From: Actinomycetospora lemnae | GTDB lineage: Bacteria; Actinomycetota; Actinomycetes; Mycobacteriales; Pseudonocardiaceae | Direction: 5' to 3' | NCBI RefSeq assembly: GCF_028737315.1 | Contig: NZ_JAQZAO010000012.1 | Location: 62,001-126,000, forward strand | Length of the DNA: 64,000 nt | Notes under the pieces: model-generated | The model's input: only the letters and a program-made list of their open reading frames with translations | Told to the model about the DNA's origin: nothing | The model's database searches: none | Made by a program: the position numbers and the translations under genes | Shown: positions 33,910 through 42,637 of the stretch, piece after piece | Position numbering within the stretch: position 1 is the stretch's first letter | Layout of the letters: each line of letters opens with the position of its first letter

Positions 33910-34614
33910 GTGACGACCCCGACCGACCGCCTCGTCGACGAGACCGTGGGACGTGTGGCCGGACCGGCCTTCGCGCTCGCGTCCTTCGTGCGCCGCGCGC
34001 GGGTCTTCCACCCGCACGGCCGGACGCTCACCGCGCGCCTGCACGTCCGGGGCGACGACCGGTTCGCGGGCACGGTGCTCGGGGCGGCCGGGGTCCACGA
34101 CGGCGCGGTCCGCTTCTCCCGCGGAGCCGGGGTGCCCGAGCCGCTGCCCGACGTGCTGGGCCTCGCCCTGCGGCTGGACCTCGCCGACGGCCCCCAGGAC
34201 CTCCTGCTCGTGTCGTCGGCACCGGCGCCGATCGCGCGCCACGCCATCCTCCCGGCACGCGACTACGGCGCCACCCACTACTCCTCGATCGTCCCCTTCC
34301 GCCTCGGCGGCACGACCGTCGTGCTCGGGGCCCGCCCGGAGCACGACCGCGAGCCGGAGCCCCTCGAGCGCCTCGCCGCCCTCGAGCGGGCGGCGGCCGA
34401 CGGTCGGGTGCGGTTCACGCTGCTCGCCGCCCACACGACCGGACCGTGGAGCGCGGTGGGCGAGATCGAGCTGGGCACCGCGCTGCCCGACGAGCGCGGC
34501 GAGCGGCGTCGCCACACCCCGTTCCACGACGCCGGCGGCATCGAGCCGGTGGGCGTCGTGAACGCGCTGCGGCGTCGCGCCTACGCCGACAGCCAGGCGG
34601 CTCGACCGTCCTGA
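33910..34614 (+). CDS. Conserved hypothetical protein (weak catalase-fold resemblance)
   Basis: A 234-residue protein conserved in Actinobacteria. The block VRFSRGAGVPEPLPDVLGLA and LPARDYGATHYSSIVPFRLG resemble short catalase-related or 'phosphodiesterase'-labelled proteins, but no heme ligand or catalytic set is visible. It is 50 bp after the pseudokinase and probably ends the operon. Start GTG 33910. Its stop codon lies inside a 26-bp tandem duplication. Function unknown. Confidence 0.65.
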   Translation: MTTPTDRLVDETVGRVAGPAFALASFVRRARVFHPHGRTLTARLHVRGDDRFAGTVLGAAGVHDGAVRFSRGAGVPEPLPDVLGLALRLDLADGPQDLLLVSSAPAPIARHAILPARDYGATHYSSIVPFRLGGTTVVLGARPEHDREPEPLERLAALERAAADGRVRFTLLAAHTTGPWSAVGEIELGTALPDERGERRRHTPFHDAGGIEPVGVVNALRRRAYADSQAARPS

Positions 34615-34640
34615 ACAGCCAGGCGGCTCGACCGTCCTGA
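34589..34640. repeat. 26-bp tandem duplication containing a stop codon
   Basis: The 26-mer beginning acagccaggcggctcgaccg is repeated exactly (34589-34614 and 34615-34640). The first copy ends with the stop of the upstream gene; the second copy lies outside it. A recent slippage or unequal-crossover event is the simplest origin. Confidence 0.9.
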
Positions 34641-34656
34641 GCACCGGCCGGCGGCA

Positions 34657-36624
34657 TCAGTCGCCGAAGGCCACCTGCACGTCGTCGGTCGTGGTGCGGA
34701 CCGGCTGCGCCGGACCCATGCGCTCGGTCTCGACGCGGTCGAGCACCACCTCGTCGGCGACGATCGCGGGGTCGACGCGGAGGATCGCGTAGCCGCCCAC
34801 GGCCCCGGCGCCGAAGCCGGGAGCGAAGATCCGCTGCGGACGGGTGATCACCCCGTCGCGGACGGCGTCGTTCACCGCGATCGGGATGCTCGCGGCCGAG
34901 ACGTTGCCCATGGACTCGATGTTGAAGTAGAGCTGGTCCTCGGACAGCCCGGCCTTCGCGGCCAGGTCGAGGATCATCGTCTTGTTGGCCTGGTGCGGGA
35001 CGATGAGGTCGATGCTCTCGAGCAGGGTGCGGCCGGGGTCGTCGGGATCGGTCTGGTCGCGGAGCTCGCCGAGCATCTGGTCGAGGTAGCGCTGCACCAG
35101 CGACTTGACCTCGGGTCCGTAGACGGTGATGTCGTTGTCGAACTCGGGGTTCGGCCAGATGATCGAGTTGACCTCCGACGCCGGCCCGCTCGCGTAGGTC
35201 TGCAGGACCTCGACGTCGACCGGGGCGCCGTCCGCCGCCGGGGCCACGACCATCGCCGCCGCGCCGTCGCCGAAGATCATCCTGGAGGTACGGGCACTGC
35301 CGATCTTGTCGGAGAACTTCTCGACGCAGACCAGCAGCACCGGCCGCTCGACCTCCTGGATCTGCCGGACCGCCTCGGCGAGCCCGTAGGGCAGACCGGC
35401 GCAGGCGGCGACCATGTCCATCGACGTGTGGGTCTGCTCCAGCCCCAGCTCCCCGGACACCCAGCAGGCGATCGAGGGGATCTGGCGGTTGCTGGTGCAG
35501 GTGCTGACCAGCACCGCGCCGATCTCGTCGGGCGCCCGGCCGGACTTCGCGAGCGCCGCGCGCGCGGCGTCCAGCGCGAGGTGGTGGGGGTCGCGCGCCG
35601 AGTAGCGCCGCTGGCGGATCCCGGTCTTGCGGGCGATCTCCTCCGCGCTCATCGGCGACCAGGAAAAGCTCGTGTTGCGGATGACGTCGACGTTGTCGCA
35701 GACGTGCTCGCCGCGCACCACGGCCAGGGCCTCCAGCGCGGGCTGCACCGCGAAGGCCTCGCGCACGCGCACCGGCGGGTAGGGCGTCCGGGGCGCCACC
35801 GGCTCGACCGGCGTGCTCGTCGTCCCCGCCGCCGCGGGGACGGTGTCGCGGTCCTGCTTGACCCGGTCGATGAACGCCCGGACGTCACGGTCGCGGGGGT
35901 GGAAGGTGACGACGAAGTCGTCGGGACCGATGTCGGCGGCCGAGCGCAGCGTGGTCCGGGAGCCGTCCCACGGGTAGAGGTTGTGCAGCACCATCGCCCA
36001 CCGCGTGAGCGCCTCGAGCTCCGGCACCTCCTCGTCGGCGTCGAGGATCTCGTCGATCGTGAAGAGGTGGTGGTCGGGGTCGTGCTCGGGCATCACGAAG
36101 GTCAGGGCGTCGGGCTGCGCCGTGAACTCCGCGACGGTGGGCTTGATCGCGGGCAGCTCGGTGGCGTGGTGCAGCTTGTGCCGGAACACGTCGAAGAGCA
36201 GGGCGAAGACCCGGTCCTCGGCGTCGGCGGTCCACCGCGCCGGTAGCTCCTGGTAGGCCCGCTCGACCGCCGCGACCTTCCGATCGCGGTCCTCCCACGG
36301 CGTCAGCACCGGGAGGAAGACGTCGTCACGGTGCCGGGGGACGTCGCGCCACCGGGTCGGGCGCTTGTCGAACATCGTCATCGAGTACCGGTTGACCCAG
36401 AACAGGTTCTGCCCGAGGTCGCGCAGCAGCTCGAAGCGGCTCGGGTAGGAGCCGCTCTCCACCCGGTGCAGGATGTCGGTCCCCGTCGGGGCCTTGGCCT
36501 CGAAGTCCCGCTCGATGACGGCCGTGAACTGCTCGAGCGTGTCGAGGACCGTGAAGTCCAGCTCCCCGAGGAAGTTGGCCGGGAACACCAGGCGGCCATG
36601 ACTGTTGATCACGAACGGCTTCAC
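34657..36624 (-). CDS. 3-oxoacyl-ACP synthase III with N-terminal extension
   Basis: A 655-residue protein. Residues from about 300 form a beta-ketoacyl-ACP synthase III: Cys408 in DMVAACAGLPYG, His544 in VPHQANK and Asn574 in GNVSAAS have the spacing of FabH. The first 295 residues (VKPFVINSHGRLVFPANFLG, then FWVNRYSMTMFDKRPTRWRD) are a separate conserved domain with no assigned function. Such fusions exist in other Actinobacteria, so this is a family trait and not an accidental join. It likely condenses an acyl starter with a partner selected by the N-domain. GTG 36624 has a GGAGGTGA site. Confidence 0.85.
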   Translation of the reverse strand: MKPFVINSHGRLVFPANFLGELDFTVLDTLEQFTAVIERDFEAKAPTGTDILHRVESGSYPSRFELLRDLGQNLFWVNRYSMTMFDKRPTRWRDVPRHRDDVFLPVLTPWEDRDRKVAAVERAYQELPARWTADAEDRVFALLFDVFRHKLHHATELPAIKPTVAEFTAQPDALTFVMPEHDPDHHLFTIDEILDADEEVPELEALTRWAMVLHNLYPWDGSRTTLRSAADIGPDDFVVTFHPRDRDVRAFIDRVKQDRDTVPAAAGTTSTPVEPVAPRTPYPPVRVREAFAVQPALEALAVVRGEHVCDNVDVIRNTSFSWSPMSAEEIARKTGIRQRRYSARDPHHLALDAARAALAKSGRAPDEIGAVLVSTCTSNRQIPSIACWVSGELGLEQTHTSMDMVAACAGLPYGLAEAVRQIQEVERPVLLVCVEKFSDKIGSARTSRMIFGDGAAAMVVAPAADGAPVDVEVLQTYASGPASEVNSIIWPNPEFDNDITVYGPEVKSLVQRYLDQMLGELRDQTDPDDPGRTLLESIDLIVPHQANKTMILDLAAKAGLSEDQLYFNIESMGNVSAASIPIAVNDAVRDGVITRPQRIFAPGFGAGAVGGYAILRVDPAIVADEVVLDRVETERMGPAQPVRTTTDDVQVAFGD

Positions 36625-37236
36625 CGCGTCACCTCCGGCTGTCCTGCGCGAGCGATGGCCCGGGTCAGCCACGTGGGTGCCCACTCTAGAAGAGCCGGGG
36701 AGCCGGGGGCCTGCGCGAGAGGTGCATGGGGTTCCCCCAGCCGGCGGTGGCGGTGGGTCCTCTCCGGTCCTCGCGGGTCACCGAGGGCCCCGTTGACATC
36801 GACGGATGGCCGCAGTCATGGCCATGGTCGGCGCGGTCAGGGACATCCCGGACGACGTGCCGCCCACGACACGGCCGACGACCCTGGTCAACGTCACCCG
36901 ACGAGGCCATCCGCGAGGCCCGAGAAAACGCCGGCGAGGCGGTCCAGACATTCGGCGAGCATCGGGGGCGACCATGCGTGCCCTTCCGAGCGAGTCCGGT
37001 CGATGCACCGTCCGTATCCGCGTCGTCGCTTTCCGCGAAATGCGGAACCGCACCGTCACGAACACGTTCCGTGGACGCCGCACGAATCTTGACCCGATGA
37101 GCCGAGGCGCTTCCAGGCGTTGAGCCGAGGGCGGTCCGCGATCCGTCTGCTCTTCACCCCGGCGTCTCCCGTCACGCGACTTCTCGGGCATACCCTCGAC
37201 GCACGCGCCTGCTCCCCGTCGACGAGAGGAGCAACG

Positions 37237-37302
37237 ATGGCCACCACGTCGATCGCGCCCGTTCGTCCGGCCGGCCTTCTCGAAGCCCTGCCTGCGCGCT
37301 GA
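37237..37302 (+). CDS. 21-residue leader peptide candidate
   Basis: ATG 37237 follows GAGAGGAG by 5 bases and encodes MATTSIAPVRPAGLLEALPA plus one Arg, then stops. The strong ribosome site for so short a frame suggests a leader peptide of the epoxide hydrolase mRNA or a remnant of a longer gene. No proof of translation. Confidence 0.4.
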   Translation: MATTSIAPVRPAGLLEALPAR

Positions 37303-37383
37303 CGCCCGAGACGCGCCCCCAGCAGCCCGCCGCGGTCCTGCCTCGGTACGCGCCTCCACCGACCGTCGGCGCGATTCCTCGTG

Positions 37384-37402
37384 CGCGCACGTGACGTGCG
37401 CG
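37384..37402. promoter_or_regulatory. 19-bp dyad upstream of epoxide hydrolase operon
   Basis: CGCGCACGT-G-ACGTGCGCG is a perfect 9+1+9 inverted repeat located 137 bp before the epoxide hydrolase start. This form is usual for TetR- or GntR-type operators; no regulator gene lies next to it. Confidence 0.55.
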
Positions 37403-37538
37403 TGCTGTACCGCCGACGATTTCCCTCACGACGAATGTCCGGTCCGACGCGACCGCCGACTCCGGCGACGGCTCAGGCGCCCTCGCCGGGTCCTCGACGC
37501 CACGCGGAGAGCCTCGAGACGTATCCAGGAGATTGTTC

Positions 37539-38765
37539 GTGTCCCTCATCACCGATTCGCGGACAGACACGACCGTCCGACCATTCCGCATCGCGATCCC
37601 GGAAGAGGATCTCATCGACCTGCGCCGTCGCCTCGTCCACACGCGCCTGCCCTCCCGAGAGCTCGTGGAGGACCGCTCGCAGGGCGTGCAGCTGGACGCG
37701 GTCGAGGAACTCGTCCGCTACTGGGCGTCCGACTACGACTGGCGCGCGTGCGAGGCGAAGCTGAACACGCTGTCGCACTTCAAGACCGAGCTCGATGGCG
37801 TCGACATCCACTTCGTCCACGTGAGGTCGCCGCACCCCGACGCCCTGCCGTTGATCATGACGCACGGGTGGCCGGGCTCGGTCGTCGAGCTGCTCGACAC
37901 CGTCGGCCCCCTGACCGACCCGACCGCGCACGGCGGCGTGCCCGAGGACGCGTTCCACCTGGTCCTGCCGTCGTTGCCCGGCTACGGGTTCTCGGACGCA
38001 CCGACCGATCTCGGCTGGGACTCCGGCCGCATCGCTCACGCCTGGGCTCAGCTCATGGATCGTCTCGGCTACACGCGCTACGTCGCCCAGGGCGGCGACG
38101 TCGGCGCCGACGTCACCGACGCGATGGGCCGACAGGCCCTCGACGGGCTGCTCGGCATCCACGTCAACCTCCTCGCCGGCGCGCTCGGGCTCAAGGACCG
38201 ACTGCCGGCCACGACCGACGAGGAGCGCGCCGCGCACGCCGCGGTCACCACGTTCACCACCGACGGCTTCGGCTACTTCCTCGAGCAGTCCACCCGTCCG
38301 CAGACCATCGGCTACGCCCTGCTCGACTCGCCGGTGGCGCTGGCGGCCTGGATGCTCGACCACGACACGGACAGCTACGAGAAGATCCGGCGCGCGTTCG
38401 TCGACGACGCGCCCGTCGGCAACCTCGGGCGCGACACGGTCCTCGACAACATCACGTTGTACTGGCTCACGGCGACCGGCGCCTCGGCCGCCCGGTGGTA
38501 CTGGGAGTTCGGGCGGTTCGTGGCCGCGGCACAGGCGGCCGGCGAGGAGCCGCCGCCGGTCACGGTCCCGGTCGGCTTCACGACGTTCCCCGGCGAGCTC
38601 TGGGCCGCCCCGCGCAGCTGGGTCGAGACGGTCTACCCCGGCCTCGCCTACTTCAGCGAGGTCGACCGGGGCGGCCACTTCGCCGCCTGGGAGGAGCCCG
38701 AGCTCTTCGCCCGGGAGATCCGGGCCGCCTTCGCGGACGTGCGCGGGGCGAGGTCACCTCGGTGA
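37539..38765 (+). CDS. Epoxide hydrolase family protein
   Basis: A 408-residue alpha/beta hydrolase with the epoxide-hydrolase N-terminal domain (FRIAIPEEDLIDLRRRL) first. The oxyanion motif is THGWPGSVVE, the nucleophile Asp is in AQGGDVGADVTDAM, and the catalytic His is in GGHFAAWEEPEL. It opens epoxide rings to diols in the cytosol. GTG 37539 is set by AGGAGA 6 bases upstream. The stop overlaps the next gene by GTGA, so it heads an operon with a thioredoxin-like protein, transporter and molybdenum oxidase. Confidence 0.9.
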   Translation: MSLITDSRTDTTVRPFRIAIPEEDLIDLRRRLVHTRLPSRELVEDRSQGVQLDAVEELVRYWASDYDWRACEAKLNTLSHFKTELDGVDIHFVHVRSPHPDALPLIMTHGWPGSVVELLDTVGPLTDPTAHGGVPEDAFHLVLPSLPGYGFSDAPTDLGWDSGRIAHAWAQLMDRLGYTRYVAQGGDVGADVTDAMGRQALDGLLGIHVNLLAGALGLKDRLPATTDEERAAHAAVTTFTTDGFGYFLEQSTRPQTIGYALLDSPVALAAWMLDHDTDSYEKIRRAFVDDAPVGNLGRDTVLDNITLYWLTATGASAARWYWEFGRFVAAAQAAGEEPPPVTVPVGFTTFPGELWAAPRSWVETVYPGLAYFSEVDRGGHFAAWEEPELFAREIRAAFADVRGARSPR

Positions 38766-39745
38766 CCGCGCCGGCCCGGTTGCCCGTCGAGGGCCCCCTG
38801 CCCGCCCTCGACGGCGCCACCGCCTGGCTGAACTCCGCACCGCTCACGCCGGCCGGCCTGCGGGGCACGGTGGCCGTGGTCCAGTTCTGCACCTTCTCCT
38901 GCATCAACTGGCTGCGCACGGTGCCCTACGTGCGGGCGTGGGCCGAGAAGTACCGCGACGACGGCGTCACGGTCATCGGCGTGCACTCGCCGGAGTTCCC
39001 GTTCGAGCACGACGAGCAGGAGGTCCGGTCCGCGCTCGAGGGCATGGGCATCCGGTACCCGGTCGCGATCGACGACGACTTCGCCATCTGGCGCGCGTTC
39101 GACAACGCGTACTGGCCCGCCCTCTACTTCGTGGACGTCGAGGGACGGGTCCGGCACCACCACTTCGGCGAGGAGGACTACGAGCGCTCGGAGAGGGTCA
39201 TCCAGCACCTGCTCCGTGAGTCGGGCGTCGGCGACGTCGACGAGGGCCTCGTGTCGGTCACGCCGGACGGCGTCCACCTCGCCGCCGACTGGGCCGACCT
39301 GCGGACGCCGGAGACGTACACCGGCTACGCCCGGGCGACCGGCTTCGCGGGACCGGGCGGCCTGCGCCTCGATCGTCGGAGCGTCTACGTCGCGGCCGAG
39401 CGCCTGCGACGCAACGACTGGGCCCTCGTCGGGGACTGGACCGTCCGTGCCCGGGCCACGACGCTCGACGAACCCGGCGGCCGGATCGTCCACCGCTTCC
39501 ACGGGCGCGACCTGAACCTCGTGCTGGCCCCTGGCGCCGAGGGACCGGTGCGCTTCCGGGTGCGGATCGATGGCGGGCTGCCGGACGACGCCCGCGGGCT
39601 CGACGTCGACGAGCAGGGCGAGGGGAGCGTGGTCAGGCCTCGGCTCTACCAGCTCGTCCGACAGCGCCAGCCGATCGCCGACCGCACCGTCGAGATCACC
39701 TTCGCCGACGCCGGCGTCGAGGCGTACGTCTTCACCTTCGGATGA
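38762..39745 (+). CDS. DipZ-like thioredoxin-fold protein with C-terminal beta domain
   Basis: A 327-residue protein. The first 150 residues are a redoxin/thioredoxin fold with an unusual CTFSC (Cys43 and Cys47, a CxxxC in place of CxxC) in the position of the DipZ motif WTYTCINW; SCINW and RTVPYVRAWAEKY match DipZ. The C-terminal 170 residues resemble the beta-rich domain of DipZ, which binds carbohydrate-like groups. Unlike DipZ it lacks the transmembrane CcdA part and a signal peptide, so it is probably cytosolic. GTG 38762 overlaps the epoxide hydrolase stop; it ends in ATGA. Confidence 0.8.
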   Translation: MTAPARLPVEGPLPALDGATAWLNSAPLTPAGLRGTVAVVQFCTFSCINWLRTVPYVRAWAEKYRDDGVTVIGVHSPEFPFEHDEQEVRSALEGMGIRYPVAIDDDFAIWRAFDNAYWPALYFVDVEGRVRHHHFGEEDYERSERVIQHLLRESGVGDVDEGLVSVTPDGVHLAADWADLRTPETYTGYARATGFAGPGGLRLDRRSVYVAAERLRRNDWALVGDWTVRARATTLDEPGGRIVHRFHGRDLNLVLAPGAEGPVRFRVRIDGGLPDDARGLDVDEQGEGSVVRPRLYQLVRQRQPIADRTVEITFADAGVEAYVFTFG

Positions 39746-39780
39746 CCGAAGGTCTCGTGGAGCTGAGGAGGTCGACCGAC

Positions 39781-41279
39781 GTGGTGACCGCCCCCGCACC
39801 GCCGACGGTGCCGCTGGCCTCCCGGGCCGGGCGGTGGCTCATCGTCGCCACCGCCCTCGGCTCGGGGGTGGCGTTCCTCGACGGGTCCGTGGTCAACGTG
39901 GCGCTGCCGGCGATCGGCGAGGAGCTGGGCGGCGGCTTCTCCGTCCTGCAGTGGGTGCTCGACGGCTACCTGCTCACCCTCAGCGCGCTGCTGCTCCTCG
40001 GAGGGGCGCTCGGTGATCGCTACGGTCGTCGCCGGGTCTTCCTGCTGGGCCTCGTCGTCTTCACCGTGTCGTCCCTGGCCTGCGGTCTCGCCCCGACCGG
40101 GCCCGCGCTGATCCTCGCTCGTCTCGCGCAGGGCGTGGGCGGCGCGCTGCTGATCCCCGGGAGCCTGGCACTGATCGACTCGGTCGTCCGTGAGGACGAC
40201 CGTGGGCGCGCCGTCGGCACGTGGGCCGGACTCAGCGGCGTCGCGGCCGCGGTCGGGCCGTTCCTGGGCGGGTGGCTGGTCGACGCGGCCTCGTGGCGCT
40301 GGGTGTTCCTGATCAACGTCCCCCTCGCCGCCGTCGCGTTCTGGGTGACGGCGCACCACGTGCCCGAGACCCGGGACGCCTCGGCGACCGGCCGGCTCGA
40401 CGTCGCGGGCGCGGCCGCGGCCACCGTCGGGCTGGGCGGGATCGTGTACGGCCTCATCGAGGCCCCGGTCCACGGCTGGGACGCGATCACCGTGGGCGCC
40501 ACCGTCTGTGGGGCGCTGGCCCTGGCCGCGTTCCCCGTCATCGAGCTGCGGGCCGCGGCCCCGCTGATCCCGCTGTCGTTGTTCCGCTCCGCGCAGTTCA
40601 CCGGCGCGAACCTGGTGACCTTCGCCGTCTACACCGCTCTCGGTGGCGCGCTGTTCCTGCTCGTCCTGCAGCTCCAGCAGGGCCTGGGCTACTCCGCGCT
40701 GGCCGCCGGACTCGCGTTCCTCCCGTTCACCGCGATCATGCTGCTCCTCTCCGGCCGGGTGGGAGCCCTCGCCCAGCGGGTGGGCCCGCGCTGGCCCATG
40801 ACGCTCGGCCCCGTCGTCGCCGGAGTCGGGCTCGCGCTGCTGGTCGGGGTCGTACCGGGCGCCGCCTACGCCACCACCGTGCTGCCGGCCGTCGTCGTCT
40901 TCGGTGTCGGGATGGCGCTGACGGTGGCACCGCTGACCTCGGCGGTGCTCGCGTCGGTCCAACCCGAACACGTCGGTGCGGCGTCCGGTGCCAACAACGC
41001 CATCTCCCGGATCGCGAGCCTGCTCGCCGTCGCCGTGCTCCCGCTGGTCGTCGGCCTCGACGGCAGCGGGACCGGTCCGCTCGGGCGGGGTTCTCCCGGG
41101 CCATGCTCATCTCGGCCGGGCTCTGCGTCCTCGGAGGCGCGGTCGCCGCCGTCACGATCAGCCGCGGCGCTCCGGCCGAGCCACACGTGCTGCCGGGGCT
41201 GCACCAACCCTGTCAGTCCCCCGCCCCGGCGCGTCGCCCACCACCGGCCGACGGCCGCGGCCGGGTCGGCGAGCGATGA
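39781..41279 (+). CDS. MFS (DHA2/QacA-type) transporter, frame lost near its C-terminus
   Basis: A drug-efflux-type MFS protein of about 499 residues with 13-14 helices. Family marks are FLDGSVVNVALPAIGEELGG, LGGALGDRYGRRRVF and LARLAQGVGGALLIPGSLAL. GAGGAGGT 8 bases before GTG 39781 decides the start over the upstream ATG 39742. Near 41083 one G appears to be missing (GGG C GGGG): restoring it gives GPLGAGFSRAMLISAGLCVL and the stop at 41279. As read, the frame instead runs on into the molybdenum-oxidase gene and fuses the two. The last helix and tail are thus in doubt. Substrate unknown. Confidence 0.75.
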
Positions 41280-41310
41280 GGGAAGAGATCACCATCAGGA
41301 GCGTGACGGC

Positions 41311-41919
41311 ATGACCTTCGTCTCCCGAGGCTTCCGGAGCCGACCCGGAGCCCGTCGACACAGGGACGACCTCCCTCCCGGGCAGTACGACGTCGGCGGC
41401 GGGTTCCCCGTGCTGTCCGCCGGGCCCACCCCTCGGACCGCCCTCGAGGACTGGGACCTCAGCGTCACCGGTGAGGTCACCGAGCCGGCGCGCTGGACCT
41501 GGCGGGAGTTCCAGGCGCTGCCTCGCGAGGACGTCACGGCGGACATCCACTGCGTGACGAAGTGGTCGAAGTTCGACACGACGTGGAGCGGGGTCTCCGT
41601 GGAGACCCTGCTCGACGCCGTCGAGACGTCGGCGGACTACGTGATCGCCTTCTGCGACGGGGGATACACGACGAACATCCCGCTCGAGGACGTCGTCGGG
41701 GGCAGCGCCTGGATCGTCGACCAGTACGACGGTGAACCGCTGACCGCCGAGCACGGCGGCCCGGCCAGGCTGTTGATCCCGCACCTCTACTTCTGGAAAT
41801 CGGCGAAGTGGGTGCGCGGGCTCCAGCTGTCGAGCACGGACGAACCCGGCTTCTGGGAGACGCTGGGATACCACGACTACGGTGACCCATGGCGCGAGCA
41901 GCGGTACGCCGGCGACTGA
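41311..41919 (+). CDS. Molybdopterin-dependent oxidoreductase (sulfite oxidase-like)
   Basis: A 202-residue protein with the core of the sulfite-oxidase/MsrP family. The molybdenum ligand is Cys81 in ADIHCVTKWSKFDTTW, and WIVDQYDGEPLTAEHGGPAR and LLIPHLYFWKSAKWVRGLQL are the usual partner segments. No Tat signal is present, so it works in the cytosol. A ferredoxin-reductase-like gene overlaps its 3' end by 31 bp and probably supplies electrons. ATG 41311 is preceded by GGAGC. In the assembled sequence its frame is continuous with the MFS gene because of the suspected deletion at 41083. Confidence 0.88.
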   Translation: MTFVSRGFRSRPGARRHRDDLPPGQYDVGGGFPVLSAGPTPRTALEDWDLSVTGEVTEPARWTWREFQALPREDVTADIHCVTKWSKFDTTWSGVSVETLLDAVETSADYVIAFCDGGYTTNIPLEDVVGGSAWIVDQYDGEPLTAEHGGPARLLIPHLYFWKSAKWVRGLQLSSTDEPGFWETLGYHDYGDPWREQRYAGD

Positions 41920-42623
41920 CGTGGCGGCTCGCCACCATCGTGTCCACCACCGTCGAGGCCGCCTCCGCCCGGAGGTTGTCGCTGCGGATCGACGGCTGGG
42001 AAGGCCATCTGGCGGGCCAGCACGTCGATGTCCGGCTGACGGCACCCGACGGCTACCAGGCCCAACGGAGCTACTCCATCGCCTCGGCGCCGGAGAGCCC
42101 GACCGTGGATCTGGTGGTGCAGCGGGTGGCCGACGGAGAGGTGTCGCCGTACCTCGTCGACGAGCTGCGGGTCGGCGACGAGCTGGAACTGCGCGGCCCG
42201 ATCGGCGGCTACTTCGTCTGGCACCCCGACGTCGACTCGCCGCTGCAACTCGTGGCGGGCGGCTCGGGGGTCGCGCCGTTCCTGGCGGTGTTGGACCACC
42301 ACGCCGCCATCCGCTCGTCGGTGCCGGTACGGCTCCTCTGTTCGGCCAGGACTCTCGACGACGTCATCGGGGCGGAGCGTCTGGAGGGCCACGCCGACCG
42401 CGGCGTCGCCGTGACGATCGCCCTGACACGTGGGGCACCACCGGGATGGACGGGGCTCCGGGGCCGCGTCGAGCCGGCGACGATCCGGCAGCACACGCTT
42501 CCCGTCGAGCAGCAACCGCGGATCCTGGTGTGTGGCCCCACCACGTTCGTCGAGGCCGTCGCCGACGGCCTCGTCGACGACGGTCACCCGCCGGCCGCCA
42601 TCAAGATCGAACGATTCGGATGA
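41889..42623 (+). CDS. FAD-binding ferredoxin-NADP reductase-like protein
   Basis: A 244-residue flavoprotein reductase. The FAD site is RSYSIASAP, the NAD(P) loop is GGSGVAPFLAVL, and VCGPTTFVEAVADG is the C-terminal NAD(P) motif. There is no iron-sulphur domain. It overlaps the molybdenum oxidase, which is the expected electron partner in this two-gene arrangement found in Actinobacteria. Start ATG 41889. Confidence 0.9.
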   Translation: MARAAVRRRLTWRLATIVSTTVEAASARRLSLRIDGWEGHLAGQHVDVRLTAPDGYQAQRSYSIASAPESPTVDLVVQRVADGEVSPYLVDELRVGDELELRGPIGGYFVWHPDVDSPLQLVAGGSGVAPFLAVLDHHAAIRSSVPVRLLCSARTLDDVIGAERLEGHADRGVAVTIALTRGAPPGWTGLRGRVEPATIRQHTLPVEQQPRILVCGPTTFVEAVADGLVDDGHPPAAIKIERFG

Positions 42624-42637
42624 CCGGAGGAGCAGCA

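Larger units (their letters stand above)
36625..37538. other. Long non-coding interval before the epoxide hydrolase gene
   Basis: No convincing protein gene is seen in these 914 bases. It holds a short ORF with a strong ribosome site (37237-37302), a 19-bp dyad (37384-37402), and a possible -10 (TACCCT at 37191-37196). Its codon statistics are irregular and reading frames are short, so most of it should be promoter, leader or degraded sequence. Confidence 0.6.

Noticed and set aside
36778-37359. 193-residue minus-strand ORF in the long interval
   Set aside because: Arg/Gly-rich shadow composition without motifs or ribosome site.
39742-41919. A single 725-residue MFS-molybdenum oxidase fusion protein
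   Set aside because: The join region encodes no conserved sequence, the alternative frame restores a normal MFS end, and both parts match separate families; a one-base deletion explains the fusion better.
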